A stretch of DNA of 64,000 bases from Yinghuangia soli (GCF_021502675.1 NZ_JAKFHA010000001.1:680400-744399); one strand, 5' to 3'; positions 43,906 to 52,472 are shown, counted from the first letter of the stretch. The notes: generated from the sequence alone by a model not told the origin. A program made the numbers and translations.

Positions 43906-44095
43906 GCGACGGGCGCTCGTGTGGTGGTCGGCGCTCGTCGGCAGGTCGAGGCGGGCTCGCAGCCCGGGATCGTCGGTGGGTCCTGCGGCGGCCCTCGTAC
44001 TGCCTCGTCTCGCGACTGCGTGGCGTGGCGTATGGGTACGCGGGCAGGGCGGGTTCCGAGGTCGGGGTCCGCCCTGCCTTGGTGCGTTGCCCTCC

Positions 44096-45085
44096 CTACT
44101 TCGGGACGGGGTCGTGGCCGCCGGGGTGGCTCCGGTTGCAGCGGGAAAGGCGGTGCATGGTCAGGCGGGCGCCCTTCCAGGCGCCGTGGCGCTGGAGCGA
44201 GGTCGCGGCGTAGGTGGAGCAGCTGGGGGTGTACCGGCAGACCGGTTCCGTGCGCGGGCTCACCGACAGGCGGTACCAGCGCACGGCACGGAACATGGTG
44301 CGTGCGGTGCGGCCGTGGGGCTCGGTGCGGTCGGTGTGCGAGAGCGGCTTGCGGTGGGCCTCGGTGCGGACCGGGCGTCCGACCAGCGCGCGGAGCACGG
44401 ACCACAGCACGATGAACGGCATGATCAGGACGATGCGGAGCAGGCAGATGTCGCAACCGCCGCCGCCGCCTCCACCGCCGCCACCTCCGCCGCAGCCGCC
44501 ACCACCTCCGCCACCACCGCTGCCGCTGCCGCTGCCGCTGCCACCGGAGTTGCCTCCCCCGCCGCCGCAGCCGCAGCCGTCCTTGCCGCCTCCGCCGCCG
44601 CCCCCGCCGCCGGACGGCGTGCCGTCCGAGCTGCCGGAGCTGCCCGGGCCGCTGGTGCCGCCCGAGTTACCGCCGGAGCCCCCGGAACCGCCCGAGCCGC
44701 CCGAGCCGCCGCTCGAACCGTCGCCGCGGCCGAAGAAGCCCTCGCGGTCGCGGCCACCACGACCACCACCGCCGCCCCCGCCGCCGAAGTCGAAGGACCC
44801 GTCGCCGCCGCCGGACTCCTCGCCGCCCTCGAACTCGGGCTCGTCGTCATCGTCGTCGCCGCAGGGCCGCGCACAGGGGTTCTGGTACGGCGACTGGCAG
44901 TTCCGCTGATGCCCGCAGGGCTGCTGGCACGGATAGGGGTCGCTGAACGGGGCGATGCACTCGCGCATGTGCGGTACCGGAGCCTGGCCGCCGCCGGAGC
45001 CGTACGGATTGCCGCCGTACGGGCCGCCGCCCCCCATCGCACCTCCCGAGGCAAACGGGTTCCCGTTGTTCGGATAGTGCGCCAT
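44096..45085 (-). CDS. yidD: YidD-like protein with long Gly/Cys-rich N-terminal extension
   Basis: The last 65 residues are a typical YidD domain (FRAVRWYRLSVSPR, CRYTPSCSTYAATSLQRHG, LTMHRLSRCN), which helps YidC insert membrane proteins. Ahead of it are about 260 extra residues. They comprise an Asn/Pro/Gly segment, six cysteines at about 43-75 including CQQPCGHQRNC, an Asp/Glu run, about 120 residues that are mostly Gly and Ser, then CDIC and a membrane helix (about 215-232). GGGGAGGA precedes the ATG at 45085. An internal start at M264 would give a normal YidD but has no binding site. Confidence 0.82.
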   Translation of the reverse strand: MAHYPNNGNPFASGGAMGGGGPYGGNPYGSGGGQAPVPHMRECIAPFSDPYPCQQPCGHQRNCQSPYQNPCARPCGDDDDDEPEFEGGEESGGGDGSFDFGGGGGGGGRGGRDREGFFGRGDGSSGGSGGSGGSGGSGGNSGGTSGPGSSGSSDGTPSGGGGGGGGGKDGCGCGGGGGNSGGSGSGSGSGGGGGGGGCGGGGGGGGGGGGCDICLLRIVLIMPFIVLWSVLRALVGRPVRTEAHRKPLSHTDRTEPHGRTARTMFRAVRWYRLSVSPRTEPVCRYTPSCSTYAATSLQRHGAWKGARLTMHRLSRCNRSHPGGHDPVPK

Positions 45086-45201
45086 GCCGAGTCCTCCCCA
45101 TTCCCATACGCCGGGTGCCAAGAAGGTTCCATCCAACCCGGTACCCGACAAGAGGGCGCGACCGCCCCGCCCGGTTCCCGGGCGGGGCGGTCGCGGTGCC
45201 G

Positions 45202-45315
45202 CTACTTATTCGGCGACGCATTGTGCCGCTTCTCCTTGTGGATGGGCTTCCACAGGAGGGCACCATTACCCCGCCCGTTGCCGAGCGAAGTGATCGTGGC
45301 GGCCGGTGTACCCAC
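45202..45315 (-). CDS. Mini-ORF coupled to rsgA that repeats its C-terminal tail
   Basis: This 37-codon ORF begins with GTG whose first base is the last base of the rsgA stop (TAGTG), so ribosomes finishing rsgA could restart here. Its last 16 residues, WKPIHKEKRHNASPNK, match the RsgA tail WKVIHKEMRRNPSPKK. At DNA level 42 of 52 bases agree (45202-45253 against 45315-45366). It may be a partial tandem duplication or a conserved small protein. No homologous family comes to mind. Confidence 0.5.
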   Translation of the reverse strand: MGTPAATITSLGNGRGNGALLWKPIHKEKRHNASPNK

Positions 45316-46385
45316 TACTTCTTCGGGGACGGGTTGCGGCGCATTTCCTTGTGGATGACCTTCCACTCCCGCGCCCGCTCCGCCCGCAGGCGGTAGTCGG
45401 TGCGGGACGCGATCCAGTCGGCTTCGCGGCGCAGCTTGCGGTAGCTCTCCAGTCGGCGCAGCGGCAGCTGCCCCAGCTCGACCGCGGTCAGGACCGCGCA
45501 GCCGGGCTCGGCCACGTGGCCGCAGTCCGCGAAGCGGCAGTCCTCGGCGAACGCCTCGACGTCCGAGAACGCCAGGTCGATGCCGTCGTTGACGTCGTAC
45601 AGCCCGATGCCGCGCAACCCCGGGGTGTCGACCAGCACGCCACCGCCGGGCAGCGGGACGAGCTCGCGCCACGTGGTGGTGTGCCGGCCCTTGCCGTCCT
45701 GGCGCACCTCGCCGGTGACCAGGCCGGCGCCGGTGAGCGCGTTGGCGAGGGTGGACTTGCCGGCCCCCGAGGTGCCGATGAGCGCGACGGTCCGGCCGGC
45801 CGTGAGGGCGCCGAGCACGTCGAGGCCCTCGCCGGTGACCGAGCTGACCACGACGACATCGGCGCCGGGCGCGGCGCCGACGACCTCTTCGCACACCTGG
45901 TCGGCGTCGTCGACGGTGTCCGCCTTGGTGAGCACGACGACCGGCTGGGCGCCGGAGTCCCAGGCCACGGTGAGCAGGCGCTCGACGCGGCCGAGGTCGG
46001 GGGTCACGTCCAGCGGGACGACGAGCAGCACGGCGTCCACGTTGACCGCGAGCACCTGCCCCTCGGAGCGCCCGGAGGCCACCGCGCGGGTGAGCGCGCT
46101 GCGCCGCGGCAGCAGCGCCTGCACGACGGGTTCGTCGTGCGTGGGGTCGTCGAGGACCGCGGCCCAGTCGCCGGTGCACGGCATCGGACCGCTGCCGTGC
46201 GCGGCGCGCAGCATGGTGCCTTCGCCGGTGACGACGTCGCAGGTGCCGCGGTCGACGCGCGAGACGCGCCCCGCGGTCAGGCCGAGCTCCGCGTACGGCG
46301 CGAACTCGGCCTCCCGGTCGGCGTCCCAGCCGAGGAAGGACAGAGAAGTGGAACGGGAAGAACCGAAAGAAGATTCGGTACGCAA
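45315..46385 (-). CDS. rsgA: Ribosome small-subunit GTPase RsgA
   Basis: This circularly permuted GTPase (356 aa) matures the 30S subunit. Order seen: OB-fold start, G4 VVLTKAD, P-loop GTSGAGKSTLANAL, G3 VDTPGLRGIGL, and the zinc knuckle CRFADCGHVAEPGC. The start is uncertain. The TTG at 46385 follows GAAGGG and leaves about 15 unconserved residues before the OB fold. Upstream in-frame codons would add Ser/Pro-rich sequence. The stop is joined to the mini-ORF at 45315. Confidence 0.9.
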   Translation of the reverse strand: MRTESSFGSSRSTSLSFLGWDADREAEFAPYAELGLTAGRVSRVDRGTCDVVTGEGTMLRAAHGSGPMPCTGDWAAVLDDPTHDEPVVQALLPRRSALTRAVASGRSEGQVLAVNVDAVLLVVPLDVTPDLGRVERLLTVAWDSGAQPVVVLTKADTVDDADQVCEEVVGAAPGADVVVVSSVTGEGLDVLGALTAGRTVALIGTSGAGKSTLANALTGAGLVTGEVRQDGKGRHTTTWRELVPLPGGGVLVDTPGLRGIGLYDVNDGIDLAFSDVEAFAEDCRFADCGHVAEPGCAVLTAVELGQLPLRRLESYRKLRREADWIASRTDYRLRAERAREWKVIHKEMRRNPSPKK

Positions 46386-46464
46386 CTGAGTGAAGACCCT
46401 TCGGTACGGGTCCCGTGAAGCGTGTGACGCTGCCGCAGCGGCCGAAGTGGCGGCTGGACGGTGG

Positions 46465-46551
46465 CTAGACGGTGGGGACCCGGAGGTATGAGACGGATGC
46501 AGAAGCGGGGCCGCCGACAACGACAGCCGCCATCCAGGTGACATGTGCCAT
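46465..46551 (-). CDS. Candidate 28-residue ORF upstream of rsgA
   Basis: An ATG at 46551 is preceded by a strong GGAGGAGGTGGAG. The peptide is hydrophobic (VTWMAAVVVGGPASASV), long enough for a short membrane segment, and stops 80 bases before rsgA. It could be a leader or a true small protein. Only the ribosome binding site supports it. Confidence 0.35.
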   Translation of the reverse strand: MAHVTWMAAVVVGGPASASVSYLRVPTV

Positions 46552-46658
46552 CACGGTCTCCACCTCCTCCGCTCGTCTCGTCCTCGACAGGTCGGGCGCG
46601 TACGCCGCCGACCAGCATACGGCATCGGGCCGGTCGCGCGCCGGGCCGAAAGGCCTTC

Positions 46659-47948
46659 TCAGCGCGGGTCGTGCCGGGTGCGCTCGTCCGGCGGCCCGCC
46701 GCCCGGCCGTACCGGCGGCCAGAGTTGCTCGTCGAGGGAGAGCCCCGGCGGGGCCTGCCCGGCGGGCAGCTGCACCGGCGGGGAGCCCGCGTCCAGCCGG
46801 TGGGCGCCGTTCCGCCCCTCCGGGCGGTTGCCGCGCGGCGGCTGGTAGTTGGCCCAGCGCTCCGGGAACTCGGCGGGCGGCTCGTCGCCGTCGGAGCCCT
46901 CGTCGGGGGCGATCAGGTCGACGGTGTCGTCGCCGGCCTCCGGGTCCCAGTCCTCGGGTAGGCCGCGGTGCTTGCCGGCCCGGCGGACCGCGGCCATCGC
47001 GGTGGCGATCTCGGCGGCGGCGCGCTCCTTCTCCGCCTCGGCACGCGCCTGCGCGGTCTCCTGGCTGGGCCAGACCTGGTCGATCGCGGCGTTCATGGCG
47101 GCCCCGATGAGGATCGCCATCGCCGCGAAGTACATCCACACCAGCACCGCGACGGGTGCCGCGAGCGAGCCGTAGACGCTCGGCCCGTCGACCGTGGTGG
47201 CCAGGTAGACGCGCAGCAGGAAGCTGCCCAGGATGCACAGCAGCAGCGCGACCAGCGCGCCCGGGATGTCCTCGCGCCACGGCGTCCGGACCGGTACGGA
47301 CACGTGGTACAGGGTGGTCAGGAAGCACACCGACATGACCACGAGGACCGGCCAGTACAGGATGTGCACGGTCCCCTCGAAGTGCGGGAACGTCTTGACC
47401 ACCAGCTCGGGGCCGGCCAGCAGCAGCGGGATCAGGAACATGCCGAGCACCAGGCCGACCACATACAGCCCGAAGGACAGCAGGCGCGTCTTCACGATGC
47501 CGCGCTTGCCGTCCAGGCCGTACATGATCGTGATGGTGTCGACGTAGACGTTGAGCGCGCGCGAGCCGGACCACAGGGCGATCACGAAGCCGACCGAGAT
47601 GATGTCCGCGCGGCCCGACGCGAAGACGTCGTTGACCAGCGGCACGACGACTTGGTCGACGCTCTTCTGGGACAGGACGTTGCCGCTCCCGTCGATGATG
47701 TCCTGCTTGAGCCCGTCGATGGTGTCCTGGCCGATGGCCCCCTGCAGGTAGCCGATGGTGCCGGCCAGGCCGAGCAGCAGCGGCGGCAGCGACAGCAGCA
47801 TGAAGAACCCGGCCTCGGCGGCCAGGCCGGTGACGCGGTTGTGGTAGCACGCCATGAACGTCTCGCGGACTATCCGCCACAATGCGCTCCGCAACCGGAT
47901 GCGGCCGGGACCGCGGACCGGCGTACGTACTTTCTTGTCCGCTGCCAC
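46659..47948 (-). CDS. YihY/BrkB-family membrane protein
   Basis: This 429-residue protein has about six membrane helices, with the family features NRVTGLAAEAGFFMLLSLPPLLLGLAG, SGSRALNVYVDTITIMYGL and PGALVALLLCILGSFLLRVYL. The C-terminal 120 residues are cytosolic, acidic then Pro/Gly-rich. Family members were once called RNase BN but have no established activity. The GTG start at 47948 leaves only 18 bases to the divergent AidB-like gene. Confidence 0.88.
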   Translation of the reverse strand: MAADKKVRTPVRGPGRIRLRSALWRIVRETFMACYHNRVTGLAAEAGFFMLLSLPPLLLGLAGTIGYLQGAIGQDTIDGLKQDIIDGSGNVLSQKSVDQVVVPLVNDVFASGRADIISVGFVIALWSGSRALNVYVDTITIMYGLDGKRGIVKTRLLSFGLYVVGLVLGMFLIPLLLAGPELVVKTFPHFEGTVHILYWPVLVVMSVCFLTTLYHVSVPVRTPWREDIPGALVALLLCILGSFLLRVYLATTVDGPSVYGSLAAPVAVLVWMYFAAMAILIGAAMNAAIDQVWPSQETAQARAEAEKERAAAEIATAMAAVRRAGKHRGLPEDWDPEAGDDTVDLIAPDEGSDGDEPPAEFPERWANYQPPRGNRPEGRNGAHRLDAGSPPVQLPAGQAPPGLSLDEQLWPPVRPGGGPPDERTRHDPR

Positions 47949-47966
47949 GCTTCTAAAGTATCGGGA

Positions 47967-49610
47967 ATGGGCCGTCCTACCCACGTGGTCGCCAACCAGC
48001 CGCCCCCGCTGACCGGTCATGACGTCTTCGGCGCGGACCAAGTACTCGTCGACGCGGTCCGCAGACACGCGCCCGACGCCGACATCGAGCGCCTGCACGA
48101 CCTCGGGAAGCTGGCCGGCTCCCCGGACGTCCAGGAGCTGGGCCGCCTGGCCAATGTGCACGAGCCCGAGCTGCGCACCCACGACCGGTACGGCAACCGC
48201 ATCGACGAGGTCGAGTTCCATCCGGCCTGGCACGAACTGATGCGCACCGCGGTCGGGTACGGCCTGGCCGGCACCCCGTGGGCGGTCGACAAGCCCGAGG
48301 CGCACGTGTGGCGCGCGGCCGCGTTCATGACCTGGAGCCAGGCCGAGGGCGGCCACGGCTGCCCGGTCTCGATGACGTACGCCGCGGTCCCCGCGCTGCG
48401 CACCGACCCCGTGCTGGCCGCCGAATGGGAGCCGCGGCTGACCGCGGCGGAGTACGGCGGGCAGCTCCTGGTGCCGCCCGGCACCAAGCCCGGCTGCCTG
48501 GCCGGCATGGGCATGACCGAGAAGCAGGGCGGCACCGACGTGCGCGCCAACACCACCGAGGCCGTGCCGCTGGCCGCCGACGGCGAGTATCTGCTGACCG
48601 GGCACAAGTGGTTCTGCTCGGCGCCGATGTGCGATGTGTTCCTGGTGCTCGCGCAGGCGCCGGGCGGGCTGACCTGTTTCGTGGTGCCGCGGGTGCTGCC
48701 GGACGGCAGCCGCAACGTGTTCATGCTGCAGCGCCTCAAGGACAAGCTGGGCAACCGGTCGAACGCCTCCTCCGAGGTGGAGTTCGACGGGACCTGGGCG
48801 CGGCGGCTCGGTGAGGAGGGCCGCGGGGTCCGGACCATCATCGGCATGGTCGCGGCCACCCGGCTGGACTGCACGATCGGGTCGGCGGCGCTGATGCGCC
48901 GGGCCGTCTCGGAGGCCGCGCACCATGCGGCGTACCGCAGTGTCGGCGGGCGGCTGCTGATCGACCAGCCCCTGATGTCCAACGTGCTGGCCGACATGGC
49001 GGTCGAGTCGGAGGCCACCACGCTCCTCGCGCTGCGGCTGGCCGCCGCGTACCGCTCGGAGGACCCCGTCGAGCAGTCGCTGTTCCGCATTGCGGTCGCG
49101 GTGTCCAAGTACTGGACGACCAAGCGCGGCATCGCGGTGGCCGCCGAGGCGATGGAGTGCCTGGGCGGCAACGGCTACGTCGAGGACAGCGGTATGCCGC
49201 GCATATATAGGGAAGCGCCGGTCAATGCGATCTGGGAGGGCTCCGGCAACGTCCAGGCCCTGGACGTGCTGCGCGCGCTGCGCCGCGACCCGGCCTGCCT
49301 GGACGCGTTCCTGCGCGAGCTGGGCCTGGCCCGCGGCGCCGACCACCGCTTCGATGCGGCGGTGAAGGACTTCCTGGTCGAGCTGTCCGACCTGGACGGC
49401 GTCGAGATGCGCGCCCGGCGGCTGATCGAGCGGATGGCGCTGCTGCTGTCCGGCTCGCTGGTGCTGCGCTGGTCGCCGCCCGGCGTCGCGGACGCGTTCT
49501 GCGCGGGGCGCCTCGGCGGCGAGGGCGGCCTGATGTTCGGGACGCTGCCGCGCGGCATCGACACCGCCGCCATCGTGGACCGGGCCCGCCCGCTGCTGCC
49601 CGGCGCCTGA
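47967..49610 (+). CDS. AidB-like acyl-CoA dehydrogenase
   Basis: This flavoprotein (547 aa) has the AidB pattern. The N-terminus reads THVVANQPPPLTGHDVF, MTWSQAEGGHGCPVSMTYAA and GMGMTEKQGGTDVRANTT contact FAD, and AMECLGGNGYVEDSGMPRIYREAPVNAIWEGSGN is in the dehydrogenase core. E. coli AidB binds DNA and is linked to alkylation stress, but the enzyme activity is unclear. The start at 47967 is 18 bases from a divergent gene and has little room for a leader, so a leaderless mRNA is likely. Confidence 0.9.
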   Translation: MGRPTHVVANQPPPLTGHDVFGADQVLVDAVRRHAPDADIERLHDLGKLAGSPDVQELGRLANVHEPELRTHDRYGNRIDEVEFHPAWHELMRTAVGYGLAGTPWAVDKPEAHVWRAAAFMTWSQAEGGHGCPVSMTYAAVPALRTDPVLAAEWEPRLTAAEYGGQLLVPPGTKPGCLAGMGMTEKQGGTDVRANTTEAVPLAADGEYLLTGHKWFCSAPMCDVFLVLAQAPGGLTCFVVPRVLPDGSRNVFMLQRLKDKLGNRSNASSEVEFDGTWARRLGEEGRGVRTIIGMVAATRLDCTIGSAALMRRAVSEAAHHAAYRSVGGRLLIDQPLMSNVLADMAVESEATTLLALRLAAAYRSEDPVEQSLFRIAVAVSKYWTTKRGIAVAAEAMECLGGNGYVEDSGMPRIYREAPVNAIWEGSGNVQALDVLRALRRDPACLDAFLRELGLARGADHRFDAAVKDFLVELSDLDGVEMRARRLIERMALLLSGSLVLRWSPPGVADAFCAGRLGGEGGLMFGTLPRGIDTAAIVDRARPLLPGA

Positions 49611-49630
49611 GACGGACGGGCCGCGGAGGT

Positions 49631-50116
49631 TCAGCGTGCCGGCACGATCACGCCGGTCAGCCGGCTGATGACCCGGGCCGCGGTGCGCAGGTCGTCGGCC
49701 GGCAGGTCGGCCAGGGCCGCTTCCCAGTGCTTGCGGAAGACGGTGTCGAGCTCGTCGAGGGCGCGCAGTCCGGACGGGGTGAGCCGGATGACCGTGCCGC
49801 CCCGCCCGCGGCCCGCGCGCACCGCCTCCACCAGGCCTTCCCGGCCGAGCACCTCGAGCAGGGCGCTCATGTGCGCGAGCGGCAGGCCGACCACGCCGGC
49901 CAGCGTGGCGGTGTCCAGGTCGAGCTCGTCGGCGAGGGTGACCAGCACGCGGTGCCGCTGCACCTGCGGCGAGTCGGAGCCCGCGCTGCGCGCGGCCCGG
50001 TCGGCGCGGACCGCGGCGAGGAACCCGTTGAAGGCGTAGCGCAGCGTCTCGACCGACGCCTCGCGGTGCTCGTCGCCCGCCCGGCACTCCGGGCGGTCGA
50101 GTACGTCTCCGGACAC
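49631..50116 (-). CDS. MarR-family regulator
   Basis: This winged-helix protein (161 aa) has DTATLAGVVGLPLAHMSALLEVLGREGLVEAVRAGRGRGGTVIRLTPSG, the recognition helix and wing of MarR proteins. The GTG at 50116 follows AAGGAG. It is convergent with the AidB-like gene and divergent from the sulfur operon, so it might regulate either. No operator could be assigned to it with confidence. Confidence 0.85.
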   Translation of the reverse strand: MSGDVLDRPECRAGDEHREASVETLRYAFNGFLAAVRADRAARSAGSDSPQVQRHRVLVTLADELDLDTATLAGVVGLPLAHMSALLEVLGREGLVEAVRAGRGRGGTVIRLTPSGLRALDELDTVFRKHWEAALADLPADDLRTAARVISRLTGVIVPAR

Positions 50117-50277
50117 GACGATCAGCTCCTTACCGGTCCCGCTCCCACGGCCGCCCCACGCGCGGCCGCGCTGGTCCCCCGGGGCCCGGCGCACCCTCTC
50201 GGGAACGTGTTCGGGCCTCCCGTACCGTAACCAAACGCACCACATCCGCAACTCGGGGCGTCCGTGATGCGCACGCT

Positions 50278-50315
50278 ATCTCACTTGTTGAGATTGCGTG
50301 TCCACATATTAAGAT
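50278..50315 (+). promoter_or_regulatory. Promoter with palindrome for the sulfur-assimilation operon
   Basis: TTGAGA (50288-50293) and TAAGAT (50310-50315), 16 bases apart, make a sigma-70-type promoter. The -35 lies inside the perfect inverted repeat ATCTCA-CTTGT-TGAGAT (50278-50294). A repressor or activator that responds to sulfur supply is likely to bind here. The predicted start is near 50322. Confidence 0.6.
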
Positions 50316-50374
50316 TTGCGTTCGTATGGCGGACGAAGATGGACGACGTGCCGCCGCCATGCCAACCTTTCCGC

Positions 50375-50458
50375 ATGTCTCGCGCCGGAATCGCCCTCGT
50401 TGGTCGACTGCATGTCGACCTCGGACGCATGTCCAGCGCCTTCTGTATGCCGGTATGA
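50375..50458 (+). CDS. Cysteine leader peptide upstream of sulfite reductase
   Basis: This 27-residue ORF contains the motif LVGRLHVDLGRMSSAFC, the hallmark of actinobacterial leader peptides found before cysteine and sulfur genes. One cysteine codon stands three codons before the stop. When cysteinyl-tRNA is scarce the ribosome would stall there and change the folding of the RNA ahead of the sulfite reductase start. The peptide itself needs no function. Confidence 0.85.
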   Translation: MSRAGIALVGRLHVDLGRMSSAFCMPV

Positions 50459-50479
50459 GACCCCCGCCCGCAACCATTC

Positions 50480-50586
50480 GCTGCCGGGCGCGCGGTCGTG
50501 CCGGCAGCCTGCGTCCAGTCGCCTGAATAGGCGCGGAGCGGGACCGCCGTGTGCGGCGCGCGTCCAGACACACCGTCAAAGGACGC
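50480..50586 (+). promoter_or_regulatory. Candidate translational attenuator before sulfite reductase
   Basis: GCTGCCGG (50480-50487) pairs with CCGGCAGC (50501-50508). GCGTCC at 50560-50565 can pair with GGACGC at 50581-50586, which contains the ribosome binding site of the reductase gene. A second copy of the same anti-binding-site sequence, GCGTCCAG, lies at 50511-50518 right after the first hairpin. The two copies could form mutually exclusive structures switched by stalling on the leader peptide. Confidence 0.5.
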
Positions 50587-50589
50587 CCC

Positions 50590-52275
50590 ATGGCCACCTC
50601 CTCCTCGGCCGCCGGACCCCGCAAGACCGCTCGCCATCGCGGCGAGGGGCAGTGGGCGCTCGGCCACCGCGAGCCGCTCAATGCCAATGAGCAGTTCAAG
50701 AAGGACGACGACGGCCTCAACGTCCGTGCGCGCATCGAGAACGTCTACGCGCACCGGGGCTTCGACTCCATCGACGGCAGCGACCTGCGCGGCCGGATGC
50801 GCTGGTGGGGCCTCTACACCCAGCGCAAGCCCGGGATCGACGGCGGCAAGACCGGTGTCCTGGAGCCGCACGAGCTCGACGACGAGTACTTCATGCTCCG
50901 CGTCCGCATCGACGGCGGCCGGCTGAACCTGGCCCAGCTGCGCGCGGTCGCCGAGGTCTCCGAGCGGTACGCCCGCGGCACCGCGGACGTCACCGACCGG
51001 CAGAACGTGCAGTACCACTGGATCCGCATCGAGGACGTCCCGGCGATCTGGCGCATCCTCGAAGGCGTCGGCCTGTCCACCACCGAGGCCTGCGGCGACA
51101 CCCCGCGCATCGTGCTCGGCTCGCCGACCGCCGGCATCGCCGAGGACGAGATCATCGACGGCACCTGGGCCATCGACGAGATCAACAAGCGCTACATCGG
51201 CAAGCCCGAGTACTCCAACCTGCCGCGCAAGTTCAAGTCGGCGATCTCCGGTTCGCCGCTGCTGGACGTGGCGCACGAGATCAACGACATCTCGTTCGTC
51301 GGCGTGAACCACCCCGAGCACGGCCCCGGCTTCGACGTGTGGGTCGGCGGCGGGCTCTCCACCAACCCCAAGCTCGCGGTCCGCCTCGGCACCTGGGTGC
51401 CGCTGGAGGAGGTGCCGGACGTCTGGGAAGGCGTCATCAGCATCTTCCGCGACTACGGCTACCGCCGGCTGCGCAACCGCGCCCGCCTGAAGTTCCTGGT
51501 CGCCGACTGGGGACCCGAGAAGTTCCGCCAGGTCCTGGAGGACGAGTACCTCCAGCGCAAGCTGATCGACGGCCCCGCGCCCGAGCAGCCCAGCGGCGTG
51601 TGGCGCGACCACGTCGGCGTGCACCGCCAGAAGGACGGCAAGTTCTACGTCGGCTTCGCGCCGCGCGTGGGCCGCGTCGACGGCGCCACGCTCGGCAAGA
51701 TCGCCGACCTCGCCGAGGCGCACGGCTCGGACCGGGTGCGCACCACCGTCGAGCAGAAGATGCTCATCCTCGACATCGAGGAAGACAAGGTCGCCTCGCT
51801 GACCGAGGGCCTGGAGGCGCTCGGCCTGCGGGTCACCCCGAGCCCGTTCCGGCGCGGCACGATGGCCTGCACCGGCATCGAGTTCTGCAAGCTGGCCATC
51901 GTCGAGACGAAGGGCCGCGGCCAGCGCCTGATCGAGGAAATGGAGCAGCGCCTCCCGGACTTCGACCAGCCGCTCACCATCAACATCAACGGCTGCCCGA
52001 ACGCCTGCGCCCGCATCCAGGTCGCCGACATCGGCCTCAAGGGCCAGCTGGTCCTGGACGACGAGGGCAATCAGGTCGAGGGCTACCAGGTGCACCTGGG
52101 CGGCAGCCTCGGCTTCGACCCCGGCTTCGGCCGCAAGGTCCGCGGCCTGAAGGTCACCGCCGACGGCCTGCCCGACTACGTCGAGCGCGTGGTCCGCAAC
52201 TTCGAGGCGCAGCGCACCGAGGGCGAGCGGTTCGCCCAGTGGGCGGCGCGCGCCACGGAGGCGGACCTGTCATGA
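50590..52275 (+). CDS. sir: Ferredoxin-type sulfite reductase
   Basis: This siroheme and [4Fe-4S] enzyme (561 aa) reduces sulfite to sulfide. Cluster cysteines are C427 and C433 (CTGIEFC) and C469 and C473 (CPNAC). The substrate-site arginines lie in VTDRQNVQYHWIR and PRKFKSAISG. The nitrite reductase family is very similar, but the cysteine leader upstream and cysH, cysD and cysN downstream favour sulfite. GGAC at 50581 is the binding site for the ATG at 50590. Confidence 0.93.
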   Translation: MATSSSAAGPRKTARHRGEGQWALGHREPLNANEQFKKDDDGLNVRARIENVYAHRGFDSIDGSDLRGRMRWWGLYTQRKPGIDGGKTGVLEPHELDDEYFMLRVRIDGGRLNLAQLRAVAEVSERYARGTADVTDRQNVQYHWIRIEDVPAIWRILEGVGLSTTEACGDTPRIVLGSPTAGIAEDEIIDGTWAIDEINKRYIGKPEYSNLPRKFKSAISGSPLLDVAHEINDISFVGVNHPEHGPGFDVWVGGGLSTNPKLAVRLGTWVPLEEVPDVWEGVISIFRDYGYRRLRNRARLKFLVADWGPEKFRQVLEDEYLQRKLIDGPAPEQPSGVWRDHVGVHRQKDGKFYVGFAPRVGRVDGATLGKIADLAEAHGSDRVRTTVEQKMLILDIEEDKVASLTEGLEALGLRVTPSPFRRGTMACTGIEFCKLAIVETKGRGQRLIEEMEQRLPDFDQPLTININGCPNACARIQVADIGLKGQLVLDDEGNQVEGYQVHLGGSLGFDPGFGRKVRGLKVTADGLPDYVERVVRNFEAQRTEGERFAQWAARATEADLS

Positions 52276-52472
52276 GCGAGCGAGCGGCGCCCTTTTACTG
52301 CCCGTACTGCGGGGACGAGGACCTGCGCCCCCACGAAGAGGGGCACGGGGCCTGGCTCTGCGGAGCGTGCCGCCGCGCGTTCACGCTGAAGTACCTGGGC
52401 CTGGTGTTCAACGCGAACACCACGCCCGAACCGGCAAGTTCCGCATCGACATCCGAGAAGGAGGGGCAGTGA
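52272..52472 (+). CDS. Small zinc-ribbon protein of the sulfur operon
   Basis: This 66-residue protein has four cysteines in two knuckles (C10, C13, C30, C33), a likely zinc or iron site, then a short helix and a Ser/Thr tail. Similar small proteins stand between sulfite reductase and cysH in many actinobacteria. Function unproven; help with electron transfer or reductase assembly is possible. It overlaps both neighbours by four bases (ATGA and GTGA). Confidence 0.8.
   Translation: MSERAAPFYCPYCGDEDLRPHEEGHGAWLCGACRRAFTLKYLGLVFNANTTPEPASSASTSEKEGQ

Noticed and set aside
42998-45358. A 786-codon plus-strand open frame
   Set aside because: It runs through the tandem repeats and antisense to yidD, its composition is Arg/Ala/Gly/Thr without any motif, and it has no ribosome binding site. 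It reflects GC content only.
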